Positions 8,220-16,244 of a stretch of 64,000 nt of DNA are shown here, in pieces. A model generated the notes under the pieces. That model searched no databases and was not told the DNA's origin. It saw only the letters and a list, made by a program, of their open reading frames with translations. The stretch comes from Streptoalloteichus tenebrarius (lineage in GTDB: Bacteria > Actinomycetota > Actinomycetes > Mycobacteriales > Pseudonocardiaceae), in the NCBI RefSeq assembly GCF_024171885.1, contig NZ_JAMTCP010000028.1, forward strand, positions 1-64,000, in the 5' to 3' direction. The translations under genes and the position numbers were made by a program. The stretch's first letter is position 1. Each line of letters starts with the position of its first letter.

Positions 8220-9746
8220 ATGGCATTCGAGGGGCAACACCGGGTGGAACCGATCCCGGCGAGGGCACGACGCACCCCGTCGCCGCGGTGGAGAGCCGCG
8301 ACGGTCACCGCACTCGCGCTGGCCGCGTCCGCCGTCATGGTGACGCCCGCCGCGGCCCACACCACCGGAGCCGGCGAGGAGCCGCTGCGCTGGGAGCGGT
8401 GCGCGAACACCGACGAGCGGAACCCGGTCCGGTGCGCCCGCGTCGCGGCCCCCGTCGACTGGTCGGTTCCCCGGGCCGGCGACACGGTGGACCTGCTGGT
8501 CGCCCGGCTTCCCGCCACCAGTCCCGAACGCCGTGTCGGCACGCTGTTCTTCAATCCCGGTGGACCGGGCGGGGCGTCGGGAACGATGATCACCAACCCC
8601 GCGGTCGCCTCCGCGTACTTCCCTGAGGAGCTGAGGGAGCGCTTCGACATCGTCGGAGTGGACCCGCGCGGCGTCGGCGGCAGCCGGTTCCTCCGGTGCG
8701 ACAGCCCGGTCAACGACCCGGAGCCCACCCGCTTCCCCGGCGACGTGCCCGGCGCGGTCCGCCTCGCCGCCGCGAACGCCCGGTTCGGCGTCTCGTGCCT
8801 GCGGGGCACCGGACCGCTGGCCGCGCACCTGGACACCGGGAGCGTCGCCAGGGACATGGACCTGGTGCGCGCCCGGCTCGGCGAGGAGCGGATCTCGTTC
8901 CTGGGCATCTCCTACGGAACGATGCTGGCGCAGAGCTACGCCGAGCTGTTCCCCCGGCGGGTCAGGGCGCTCGTGCTCGACGGCGTGGTCGACCGCTCCC
9001 TGGGCTGGCGGCAGATGACCGAGGACGGGGCCGCCGCCACCGAGGAGGGCTTCGCCCAGTTCGTGGCGTGGTGCGAGCGCACCGAGACGTGCGCGGTGCG
9101 CGGCCGCGACCCGCGCGCGCTGATGCGGGCGGTGCTGGACCGGGCGGACCGGGCCCCGATCCCCGCCGACGGCCGGACCGCGAACGCGGAGGAGATCGCC
9201 TCCGCCGTCTCCGGGTGGCTCGGCGACCCGTCGGCCCTGCCCCTGCTCGCGCGGGGACTGCGCGAGGCGGCGGACTCCAACGACGCGACCACACTGGTCC
9301 GCGGCAGCCTCGCCACCACCGGTCCGTGGTACGCCGCCTACCGGGCGATCATCTGCCAGGACGTCCCCGTGCCGCCGCACGCCGTGGCCGAGCTGCCCTC
9401 GGCCGCCGAGCGGGCACGGCGACTCGGCCCGACGCTGCGCGGCGCGTCCGAGTTCTGGGGCGTCGCCTCGGGCTGTGTCGGCTGGCCCGTCCCCAGCCGC
9501 TGGCAGCCCCACGGATGGCGGGTGCCGACGGACTTCCCACCCGCGCTGCTCCTGGCCGGCGCGCACGACGTGTCCACGCCGGCGCACTGGGCGGAGAACG
9601 TGCACCGGCGGATTCCGAACAGCAGGCTGCTGCGCTGGGACGGGTTCGGGCACTCCGCGTGGGGCGTCGCCGACCCGGAAGCCGCGCGGGCGATGGCGGC
9701 CGGCGTCCGCCACCTGGTCGACCCGACGACCCCGGCGGCACGGTGA
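8220..9746 (+). CDS. Secreted alpha/beta hydrolase, paralogue of the preceding gene
   Basis: This is a 508-aa S33-type exported hydrolase. The signal sequence is preceded by a longer basic stretch (ARARRTPSPRWRAA, then a hydrophobic ALALAASAVMV core, cleavage near AAA-HTTG at ~46). The motifs match the upstream paralogue: FNPGGPGG, GVDPRGVGGS, nucleophile Ser231 in GISYGTML, the acid in GAHDVSTP and the base in FGHSAWG. Long identical blocks such as AQSYAELFPRR and RLGEERISFLGISYGTM mark a recent duplication with divergence at the signal peptide and mid-region. Start choice is uncertain: the ATG at 8220 lacks a clear ribosome binding site, while the GTG at 8244 has GAGGGG upstream. Confidence 0.86.
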   Translation: MAFEGQHRVEPIPARARRTPSPRWRAATVTALALAASAVMVTPAAAHTTGAGEEPLRWERCANTDERNPVRCARVAAPVDWSVPRAGDTVDLLVARLPATSPERRVGTLFFNPGGPGGASGTMITNPAVASAYFPEELRERFDIVGVDPRGVGGSRFLRCDSPVNDPEPTRFPGDVPGAVRLAAANARFGVSCLRGTGPLAAHLDTGSVARDMDLVRARLGEERISFLGISYGTMLAQSYAELFPRRVRALVLDGVVDRSLGWRQMTEDGAAATEEGFAQFVAWCERTETCAVRGRDPRALMRAVLDRADRAPIPADGRTANAEEIASAVSGWLGDPSALPLLARGLREAADSNDATTLVRGSLATTGPWYAAYRAIICQDVPVPPHAVAELPSAAERARRLGPTLRGASEFWGVASGCVGWPVPSRWQPHGWRVPTDFPPALLLAGAHDVSTPAHWAENVHRRIPNSRLLRWDGFGHSAWGVADPEAARAMAAGVRHLVDPTTPAAR

Positions 9747-9788
9747 CGCCGTCCGCGGGGTGACGCCGACCGCGGCGTGAGGCCGATT

Positions 9789-9848
9789 GCACGGTGCCGG
9801 CCACCGCACGGTGCCGGCGACGGCCACCGCACGGTGCCGGCGACGGCC
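9789..9848. repeat. 23-bp tandem repeat (about 2.6 copies)
   Basis: The unit begins GCACGGTGCCGGCGACGG. A shortened copy lies at 9789-9805, a full copy at 9806-9828 and a nearly full copy at 9829-9848. The repeat occupies the spacer between the hydrolase and the DUF6457 gene. Confidence 0.75.
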
Positions 9849-9885
9849 GGCTGCGCGACGGGCCGGCCGTGCCGATGATGGGCTG

Positions 9886-10125
9886 ATGGTGCTCGACGAC
9901 TGGATCGAGGCGCTCCAGACCGAGCTGGGGCTCGACGTGGACGTGGACGTCCGCGCGTTGCTCGACGTGGCCAGGGTTGCGGCGCACGCGGTGGACCGCC
10001 CCGCCGCGCCCCTGACCACGTTCCTCATCGGGTACGCGGCGGCGCGGGCGGACGCGCCCGACGTCGGGGAGCTGTGCCGCAGGGCCGCCACGCTCGCGGA
10101 GGCGTGGCGGCCCGGAACGGGCTGA
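9886..10125 (+). CDS. DUF6457 domain protein
   Basis: This 79-aa acidic helical protein matches DUF6457 by pattern (LDDWIEALQTELGLD near the N-terminus, FLIGYAAARADAP, AATLAEAW at the end). In other actinobacteria this domain is found fused to or next to MobA-type molybdenum-cofactor guanylyltransferases, but no molybdenum-cofactor gene is in the window. The frame is open upstream through the tandem repeat; the ATG at 9886 was chosen because the recognisable domain starts there (MVLDDWIEALQ). It may be leaderless, as GATGAT lies six bases upstream. It is convergent with the hydro-lyase gene. Confidence 0.7.
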   Translation: MVLDDWIEALQTELGLDVDVDVRALLDVARVAAHAVDRPAAPLTTFLIGYAAARADAPDVGELCRRAATLAEAWRPGTG

Positions 10126-10184
10126 GCGCGGTCGGGCCGGGGTGGGGCGAGGCTGCGCGCCCACCCCGGCCGGGCCGCCGCGGC

Positions 10185-11015
10185 TCAGGGCACGAGGTAG
10201 GTCGAGTCCCGGGCGTCGGTGATCGCCATGTGGCCGGGCGCGTGGCCGATCGCGAAGGGCGGCCGGGACGCCCGCACGGCGGCCTGCGGGGTGACGCCGC
10301 AGGCCCAGAACACCGGCACCTCACCCGGCTCGACCGGCACCGGGTCCCCGTAGTCCGGGGCGTCCAGGTCGCGGATGCCGATGGCCGCCGGGTCGCCGAC
10401 GTGGACCGGCGCGCCGTGCACGGCCGGGTAGCGCGAGGTCACCCGCACCGCCGTCGCCACGAGCGACGCGGGGACCGGCCGCATCGACACCACGAGGGGC
10501 CCGTGCAGCGCGCCGGCGGGGCGGCAGTCGAGGGAGGTTCGGAACATGGGCACGTTGCGGCCCAGTTCGATGTGCCGCACGGGAACACCCGCCGTGAGCA
10601 ACGCGTCCTCGAACGTGAACGAGCAGCCCAGCAGGAACGTGACGAGGTCCGGTCGCCACACCGACCGCACGTCCGTGACCTCGTCGACCACCTCGCCGTC
10701 CCGGTACACGACGTAGGCCGGCAGGTCCGTGCGCAGGTCGCCGCCGAAGAGCGGGGTGCTGACCGCCCCCACGTCGGTGACGTCGAGCACCGGGCACGCC
10801 TTCGGGTTGCGCTGCGCGAACAACAGCAGGTCGTAGGCGAGGTCGCGGGGCACCGCGACGATGTTCGCCTGGGTCCAGCCCGCGCACCACCCGGCCGTCG
10901 GCACCCGCAGACCCTGTCGGAACAGGGCACGCGCCCTGGCGGGGGTCATGGCGGAGACGTCCTCGGGCGCCTCGCGTTCGGTTGCGTCACGTTCGACCAC
11001 GCTGCGTTCGGCCAT
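10185..11015 (-). CDS. Putative hydro-lyase, DUF1445 family
   Basis: This 276-aa cytoplasmic protein belongs to the DUF1445 (D-glutamate cyclase / putative hydro-lyase) family. Features fitting the family are the N-terminal [19 protein letters not shown] segment, [23 protein letters not shown] and the C-terminal [16 protein letters not shown]. Related mammalian proteins convert D-glutamate to 5-oxo-D-proline; the activity here is inferred. The ATG at 11015 has a strong AGGAGGAG ribosome binding site four bases upstream. The gene is divergent from ferritin with an 84-bp spacer. Confidence 0.85.
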   Translation of the reverse strand: MAERSVVERDATEREAPEDVSAMTPARARALFRQGLRVPTAGWCAGWTQANIVAVPRDLAYDLLLFAQRNPKACPVLDVTDVGAVSTPLFGGDLRTDLPAYVVYRDGEVVDEVTDVRSVWRPDLVTFLLGCSFTFEDALLTAGVPVRHIELGRNVPMFRTSLDCRPAGALHGPLVVSMRPVPASLVATAVRVTSRYPAVHGAPVHVGDPAAIGIRDLDAPDYGDPVPVEPGEVPVFWACGVTPQAAVRASRPPFAIGHAPGHMAITDARDSTYLVP

Positions 11016-11086
11016 GCGGCTCCTCCTGTAGTCCGAACAGGTGAATCTGCTCACTTCCAAGGCGATCCTTACCGGGGTGCCACGGG

Positions 11087-11092
11087 TAGCGT
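11087..11092 (+). promoter_or_regulatory. -10 box TAGCGT, leaderless start
   Basis: TAGCGT is followed by seven bases and the ATG at 11100 of the ferritin gene. No ribosome binding site is present. Confidence 0.5.
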
Positions 11093-11099
11093 CCGACGC

Positions 11100-11657
11100 A
11101 TGGCCCTGATCGGCAAGAAGGCTTCCGAGAACAAGTTCCACGACCTGCTGCGCGCCCAGGTGCGCAACGAGTTCACCGCGTCGCAGCAGTACGTGGCGAT
11201 CGCCGTCTGGTTCGACGCCCAGGACCTCCCGCGCCTCGCGGCGCACTTCTACCGGCAGGCCCTCGAGGAGCGCGACCACGCGATGATGATCGTGCAGTAC
11301 CTCCTCGACAACGACCTGGACGTGGCGATCCCGGGCGTGGACGACGTCCGCAACGACTTCGCGAACGTCAGGGAGCCGGTGGCCCTCGCCCTCCAGCAGG
11401 AGCGCGAGGTCACCGAGGACATCACGGCGCTGGCCAGGGCGGCCAGGGACGAGGGCGACTACCTCGGCGAGCAGTTCATGCAGTGGTTCCTCAAGGAGCA
11501 GGTCGAGGAGGTGTCCCAGATGTCGACCCTGCTGCACGTGGTGGAGCGCGCCGGGGACAACCTGTTCCACATCGAGGACTTCCTCGCCAGGGAGACGGTC
11601 GGCGACGAGGGCGCCGACCCGACGGCCCCGAAGGCCGCCGGCGGCAACGTCGCCTGA
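11100..11657 (+). CDS. Ferritin
   Basis: This 185-aa non-haem ferritin oxidises ferrous iron and stores it in a 24-mer cage in the cytoplasm. The four-helix-bundle ferroxidase ligands are visible: E in NEFTASQQY, the ALEERDHA pair, E in [10 protein letters not shown], and the later EQVEE motif. It resembles mycobacterial BfrB in length and C-terminal tail. It is divergent from the hydro-lyase. I see no clear IdeR/Fur-type box in the 84-bp spacer, so iron regulation is not evident. A strong intrinsic terminator follows. Confidence 0.93.
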   Translation: MALIGKKASENKFHDLLRAQVRNEFTASQQYVAIAVWFDAQDLPRLAAHFYRQALEERDHAMMIVQYLLDNDLDVAIPGVDDVRNDFANVREPVALALQQEREVTEDITALARAARDEGDYLGEQFMQWFLKEQVEEVSQMSTLLHVVERAGDNLFHIEDFLARETVGDEGADPTAPKAAGGNVA

Positions 11658-11677
11658 TCCCGCCGCTGCGCACGGGC

Positions 11678-11721
11678 CCGGTGGGCCGCCTCAGGACGGA
11701 GGCGGCCCACCGGTCCTTTTT
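11678..11721 (+). terminator. Intrinsic terminator of ferritin
   Basis: A perfect 15-bp stem (CCGGTGGGCCGCCTC at 11678-11692 and its complement at 11699-11713) with a six-base loop is followed by TCC and five T residues (11717-11721). Confidence 0.9.
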
Positions 11722-11991
11722 CCGGCAGCGTCGAACCTTCCTCACATATCCGCGAGGAATTCGCCGAAATGGTGGGACGGCGGGCAGGCCGCCCCTTCTC
11801 GCCGTGAAAGAAACCTGTCGCGGCGGCGGAGAACATACACATGTTGCTTCGTCGACAAATGGCTTCGTCGCCGAAGACACTCGTGCTCGGAAGACACTCG
11901 TGCTCGTTGGTGACGGTCCGCCGCGTGCGCCCCGTCCGGGACTCACACGGCAGGCACCCGCCCACCGGAGGTCAACCCGCGCCGACTCCGG

Positions 11992-12438
11992 TCACCGGTG
12001 CGCCGGCGTGGAGGGCGGCGTGACCAGGACACTGGACTCGGAGGGCTTCGTCGTCACCCGCGTCGACGACACAGCCGGCACCGACGGCAAAGACGACACG
12101 GAGGAGGAGACGGTCGGCTCGGCGGGACGCGAGGTCACGCTGGCGGACGGGTCGTCGGTGGTCGGCAGCCTGGTGCTCGACGGACCAGCCGGGGTCGACG
12201 GCCTCGACGTGGTCGAGGCGCCGGGGTCCGCCGGGCGCGACGTCTCGGAGGTGGCCGCGGGCGTCGAGACCGGCCCGGACGTCACCGACGCCGCGGTCGA
12301 TGAGGGGGCCTCGGAGCCGGTGAACGACACCGGCGTGGTGGCGGGGTCGCCGGGCGAGGCGGCGTAGGCCGTGGCCGCGAGCGCGAAACCGCCCACACCG
12401 GCGGCGAGCGCCCCGAGGAACTTCTTCTTGCTCAGCAT
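11992..12438 (-). CDS. Secreted Ser/Thr/Pro-rich low-complexity protein
   Basis: This 148-aa protein has a signal peptide (MLSKKKFLGALAAGVGG, then FALAATAYAA, cleavage near residue 29). The mature part is almost entirely Ser, Thr, Pro, Val and Ala with recurring TSRP and SSTR units, like a mucin-type or wall-spanning stalk that may be glycosylated. It has no LPXTG sortase motif and no folded domain. The ATG has a GAGGTAGGG ribosome binding site. It lies downstream of a SigE-type sigma factor and its membrane partner, whose outer domain is equally Ser/Thr-rich, so the three genes may form a functional set. Its function is unknown. Confidence 0.7.
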   Translation of the reverse strand: MLSKKKFLGALAAGVGGFALAATAYAASPGDPATTPVSFTGSEAPSSTAASVTSGPVSTPAATSETSRPADPGASTTSRPSTPAGPSSTRLPTTDDPSASVTSRPAEPTVSSSVSSLPSVPAVSSTRVTTKPSESSVLVTPPSTPAHR

Positions 12439-12617
12439 TTCCCTACCTCTCGTTGTCCACGAACGCCACGATCGCGTTCGCTGGGGAAACGCCCCGCGCC
12501 GCGGGGAGGTTGCCCCGACTTCTCCGCCACGACTTCTCTGCCACGACCGCTCCGGAAAACCGAAGCGAGGCAGGAAATCCCGCCCGACCAACGGGTGGTC
12601 CCCAGGGCGTTTCCCGG

Positions 12618-13166
12618 CTAGCGGGTGCTGGCCGTCGATTCCACGATCTGGGTCCACGCGCTGGGCGTGGGCCTTCCCGACACGGATGAGCGGGCCGTCT
12701 CGGTGCCCGTGGACGCCGTGCTCGTTCCAGGGGAACCCGGCGTCCCGGTCACCGACGAGCCGCCGCCCACACGCGAGTGGCTCGTCGCCCACGGCGTTCC
12801 CGGGGGCGACGCCGGAGAGGTGGCCGTGCTGCCGGTGGCCGAGGGCGGGGACGGGGCCGTCCGCTCGGCCCCGCTGGTCACGGGCGCGCTGCTCCCGGTC
12901 GTCGCGGGAGTGCTCTCGCTCGTCACCGAGGGAGTCTGGGCGGGGGGAAGCTCCTCGCCCCTGCCGAAACCGGCCAGGAACGCCCCACCAAGGAGCACCC
13001 CGACGACGGCGAGCGCGCCGCCGGCGGTGGCCAGGGCGGTCCGCACGCGCCGGCTCCGCCGAACGCCTCGGAGCACGACCTCGTCGGCGTCGGCGCGGGC
13101 CGCCACGTCCAGCCGCGGATCCTCCGCGAACAGCCTGCGCAGCTCGTCGTCGAGATCCGCGCTCAT
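12618..13166 (-). CDS. Membrane partner (anti-sigma-like) of the SigE-type sigma factor
   Basis: This 182-aa single-pass membrane protein has an acidic and basic cytoplasmic head of ~45 residues (DDELRRLFAEDPRLDV ... RRSRRVR), one transmembrane helix (~46-68, ATAGGALAVVGVLLGGAFL) and a Ser/Thr/Pro/Gly-rich outer region. Its ATG overlaps the sigma-factor stop as ATGA, implying translational coupling. The layout fits a membrane regulator that binds the sigma factor, but no canonical zinc-binding anti-sigma domain (HxxxCxxC) is seen, so the anti-sigma role is inference. Confidence 0.75.
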   Translation of the reverse strand: MSADLDDELRRLFAEDPRLDVAARADADEVVLRGVRRSRRVRTALATAGGALAVVGVLLGGAFLAGFGRGEELPPAQTPSVTSESTPATTGSSAPVTSGAERTAPSPPSATGSTATSPASPPGTPWATSHSRVGGGSSVTGTPGSPGTSTASTGTETARSSVSGRPTPSAWTQIVESTASTR

Positions 13167-13654
13167 CGGACACCCCCCTCCGCCATCGTCCGTTCCAGCC
13201 GCAGCCGCAACGTGGCCATCGCCTTGCTGGCCTGACTCTTCACCGTCCCCCGGCTGACCCCCAGGGTGGTGGCGATCTCCTCCTCGCTCAGGCCGTCGTA
13301 GTAGCGCAGGACGACCACGGCGCGCTGCCGGGGCGGCAACGCCCGCAACGCCCGCCACAGCGGCTCGTTCTCCAGCCGGTCGGGGGCGACCTCCGCCGGC
13401 ACCTCCGGCAGCTCGGCCACGAGGTTCTCCCGACGGCGACGACGCCAGCGGCTGATGTGCGCGTTGACCATCGCCCTGCGCACGTAGGCGAGGGGGTCGT
13501 CGATGCGCAGCACGGAACGCCAGCGCCGCCCCACGCGCTCCAGCGCGCCCTGCACGAGGTCGGCGCCGTCGTGCGGGTTGCCGGTGAGCGCGTGGCCGTA
13601 CCGGAGCAGGCTGGGCATGGCGGCCCGTACGAACTCACCGAAGTCGTCCCCCAC
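13163..13654 (-). CDS. ECF RNA polymerase sigma factor, SigE family
   Basis: This 163-aa ECF sigma factor directs RNA polymerase to a small regulon. Region 2 is at ~6-70 (FVRAAMPSLLRYGHALTG, DDPLAYVRRAMVNAHISRW) and region 4 at ~105-155 (LPPRQRAVVVLRYYDGLSEEEIATTLG, then GTVKSQASKAMATLR). The SigE-family signature GTVKSQASKA is clear. The stop codon overlaps the start of the membrane partner, so the two are co-translated. A very similar sigma/partner pair occurs at 20833-19341. No signal-dependent promoter motif is evident upstream. Confidence 0.92.
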   Translation of the reverse strand: MGDDFGEFVRAAMPSLLRYGHALTGNPHDGADLVQGALERVGRRWRSVLRIDDPLAYVRRAMVNAHISRWRRRRRENLVAELPEVPAEVAPDRLENEPLWRALRALPPRQRAVVVLRYYDGLSEEEIATTLGVSRGTVKSQASKAMATLRLRLERTMAEGGVR

Positions 13655-13874
13655 CGTCCCCCTCCCCGACCGGTCGGCGGCCCGTTCCGTCCGGTCGTTC
13701 GCGTGCTGTCGTCACCGGGGGACACGCGGGGGTGAACCCCGCGGTTGCCGCGAGTTCTCCGGAGGTGACCGCCGTCACGAACGCGTCGCCCACGCCGGTG
13801 CCGGCTCGACGGCGTTGACGTCACACGGCGGCGACGTGACCAGCGGCGCAGCGGAACGGCCGTGACGCCGGTGG

Positions 13875-14228
13875 CTAGGGGCGGGCGAGCGCGTTGGGGA
13901 GGCGGAACGCGCCGTCCTCGGCGGGAGGGAAGTCGTGCGTGGCGACGACCGCCGAGACCGGGATCGGCCCGTAGACGTGCGGGAACCACGGGCCGGCCGG
14001 GTCAGCCGGGTCGCCCGGCTCCCATCGCAGCTCGGCGTCGAGCAGGGCCGGGTCGATCACCAGGAGCAGCAGGTCGTCCCTGCCGCGGAACAGGGTGTTC
14101 GCCGGCAGGTGCACCGTGCCGGGGTCCGAGCAGTGCACGAAGCCGTCGACGGCGAACCCGGCGGGCACGTGACGCCCGGACTCCCGCGCCGAGGCCCACT
14201 CGGCGCGGGAGCAGATGTGCAGGATCAT
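13875..14228 (-). CDS. DUF952 family protein
   Basis: This 117-aa protein matches DUF952 (LHICSRAEWASARESG, DGFVHCSD, then NTLFRGRDDLLLLVID and VYGPIPVSAV). The family has an alpha/beta fold related to ADP-ribosyltransferase-like proteins and no established function. The ATG at 14228 overlaps the stop of the upstream SEC-C gene by one base, so the two are translated together. It is probably cytoplasmic. Confidence 0.85.
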   Translation of the reverse strand: MILHICSRAEWASARESGRHVPAGFAVDGFVHCSDPGTVHLPANTLFRGRDDLLLLVIDPALLDAELRWEPGDPADPAGPWFPHVYGPIPVSAVVATHDFPPAEDGAFRLPNALARP

Positions 14229-15181
14229 CAGCGGAGCGTGATCTGTCGCCCGCGCAGGCCGTCCCTGGCCCGCCGCTCCGCCTCGTCCAACGGCTCGGCG
14301 TCCACCGTGGCCAGCACGTCGGCCAGCCGCCGGCCCAGCGCGGCCGCCGGCTCGGCCCACTCCCTCGGGTGCTGCTCGCGGTCGAGGTCCCACACCGGCA
14401 CGAGCAGGCCGTGCGCCCGGAACGACCCGGCGTACCGGGTGTTCTCGCCGAGCGACAGCTCACCGCGCACCGAGAGCCGGGCCAGCGCCGCGAGCAGCGC
14501 CTCCTCCGGCTCGGGCCGCACCCACCGCAGGTGCGCCCTGTCGCCCGCGTCGACCCAGTAGGCGGCCTCGACGCCCTCGGCCTCGACGCGCGCGGTCGGC
14601 ATGATCGCCGCGTTCGCGCGCTCCAGCGACGCCGCCACCTCGCCGGTGGGGGTCACCTCCTCGGGCAACCACCACGAGAAGTCCTCGTGCAGGGTCACGT
14701 CCAGCGAGGCCGACGGGTCCAGCAGGTCCTGCAACCGCACCTGGTCGTCGGCGCCGGCCGGGCCAACCACCGGCAACGCCTCGCCGGGCTCGGCGGTCAT
14801 CGCCCAGCGGACCGCCCGCGCCACGTCCCTGCTGACGTCCCCGGACCGGGTCTGCACCTGGAGGCCGACCAGGGCGGTGCCGTCCGCGCGCACCAGGGCG
14901 GCCGCGGCCATGGGCAGCACGGTCGCCAGGGTGATCTCGCGGTCGCCGGGCTCGGCCAGCGGCAGCGGCGTGGTGGCGGACGGGACGAACTCGCGCAGCG
15001 CGATCAGCTCGGTCTCGGCGGCCAGCCCCTCGAACGGCCGGTTGACGATGGCGTCGACGGCGCCGCCCGGCGCGCCGTGGCAGGCCTTGTACCGCCTGCC
15101 GGAACCGCAGGGGCAGGGCTGGCGCGGGCTGACCCCGTCGTGGGTCCTGGCCGCCCGCCTGACCGCCGTCCGCTTGGCCAC
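14228..15181 (-). CDS. DUF5926 family protein with SEC-C zinc motif
   Basis: This 317-aa cytoplasmic protein begins with a SEC-C-like metal-binding motif (PCPCGSGRRYKACHG at ~20-34; Cys-x-Cys ... Cys-His), as at the C-terminus of SecA. The rest matches the actinobacterial DUF5926 family. The GTG at 15181 was chosen because GAGGAGG lies upstream and the conserved KRTAVRRAARTHDG start follows directly. The SEC-C motif suggests zinc-mediated contact with the ribosome or protein-export machinery, but no function is established. It overlaps the DUF952 start by one base. Confidence 0.82.
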   Translation of the reverse strand: MAKRTAVRRAARTHDGVSPRQPCPCGSGRRYKACHGAPGGAVDAIVNRPFEGLAAETELIALREFVPSATTPLPLAEPGDREITLATVLPMAAAALVRADGTALVGLQVQTRSGDVSRDVARAVRWAMTAEPGEALPVVGPAGADDQVRLQDLLDPSASLDVTLHEDFSWWLPEEVTPTGEVAASLERANAAIMPTARVEAEGVEAAYWVDAGDRAHLRWVRPEPEEALLAALARLSVRGELSLGENTRYAGSFRAHGLLVPVWDLDREQHPREWAEPAAALGRRLADVLATVDAEPLDEAERRARDGLRGRQITLR

Positions 15182-15239
15182 CGCCGTCCTCCTCGCACCT
15201 CGGCTGGTCGACCGGCGTGGCGAACCGCCGTTCGCCACG

Positions 15240-16118
15240 TCACGGCGCGACGGTATCCGAAAGCCGATCAGTGAGGGCCGCCCGGGTGGCGGCGGGCGCG
15301 TTGGTCGCCACGTAGCGCACGCCCAGTCGCCGGCACAACGCCACGTCGTCCGGATCGTCCACCGTCCAGCAGTAGGTGGCGTGGCCGCGTTCCGCCGCTC
15401 TGGCCACGTAGTCCGGGTCGCGGCGCAGCAGGTGCACACCCGGTCCCGTGATGTCCGCCCACGGCGGCAGCGACCCGTCCCGCCGCGTCGACGACAGGCG
15501 GGCCAGCAGCAGCACCGTGGGCAGGGCGGGCGCGTGCTCCCGCACCCGGCGGATCGCCCGGGAGGAGAACGACATGACGACCACCGGCGACTCCTCGCGG
15601 CTCGGCGGTCGGGCCAGCCCGTACCGGGCCAGCATCGCGACGAGCTTGGCCTCGACGAGCCCGGCGTAGCGCGTGGGGTGTTTGGTCTCGACGAACAGCC
15701 GGATCGGGCGCCCCGCGTCGACCAGCAGCGCGAGCAGGGTGTCCAGGGTGAGGAGCCCGCGGTGCGGCGGCTCGGCCGAAGGGGCCGCCACGCGCCGCCG
15801 CACGAGGTCGTCCGCCGAGGTCGGCGGGTCGTCGTGCCAGTGGCCGTAGTCGAACTCCTTCAGCCGGGCGAGGGACAGGGTGCTGACGACGCCCGTGCCG
15901 TTGGACGTCCGGTCAATCCGGCGGTCGTGGACGCAGACGAGGTGGCCGTCGCGGGAGAGCCGAACGTCGCACTCCACGCCGTCCGCGCCCTGCTCGATCG
16001 CGAGCATGTAGGCGGCCGAGGTGTGCTCGGCGCGCTCTGTCGAGGCTCCGCGGTGCGCGACGACATGGACACCGGGAGGGACGCCGGGAGGGACGTGGAC
16101 GGGCGGCACGGCAGTCAC
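15240..16118 (-). CDS. Glycerophosphodiester phosphodiesterase
   Basis: This 292-aa enzyme hydrolyses glycerophosphodiesters to glycerol-3-phosphate and an alcohol. The GDPD TIM-barrel motifs are in order: VAHRG with His22-Arg23, E31, DGVECDV with Glu49 and Asp51, and the acid/base His64 in VCVHD; later come FVETK and WTVDDPDD. The usual ENT triad is EHT here. There is no signal peptide, so a cytoplasmic lipid-recycling role fits best. A GTG start is used. It ends 58 bp from the SEC-C gene start in the same direction. Confidence 0.92.
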   Translation of the reverse strand: MTAVPPVHVPPGVPPGVHVVAHRGASTERAEHTSAAYMLAIEQGADGVECDVRLSRDGHLVCVHDRRIDRTSNGTGVVSTLSLARLKEFDYGHWHDDPPTSADDLVRRRVAAPSAEPPHRGLLTLDTLLALLVDAGRPIRLFVETKHPTRYAGLVEAKLVAMLARYGLARPPSREESPVVVMSFSSRAIRRVREHAPALPTVLLLARLSSTRRDGSLPPWADITGPGVHLLRRDPDYVARAAERGHATYCWTVDDPDDVALCRRLGVRYVATNAPAATRAALTDRLSDTVAP

Positions 16119-16232
16119 AGTGGGCCATCCGAGGGTGGTGGGCGGGGCGGACGGGCGACGATCGACCGATCGGGACTGACCCGGACGACGCCGTGGTTAT
16201 CGGCGCGCAACCCACGATTGCGCCGTTCGAGT

Positions 16233-16238
16233 TACGGT
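16233..16238 (+). promoter_or_regulatory. -10 box TACGGT, leaderless start
   Basis: TACGGT lies six bases before the GTG at 16245 of the P450 gene. No ribosome binding site is visible. Confidence 0.5.
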
Positions 16239-16244
16239 GCGGCT

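Noticed and set aside
14601-16244. Long open frame upstream of the P450
   Set aside because: It is antisense to the SEC-C and phosphodiesterase genes and is an open-frame artefact of GC-rich codons.
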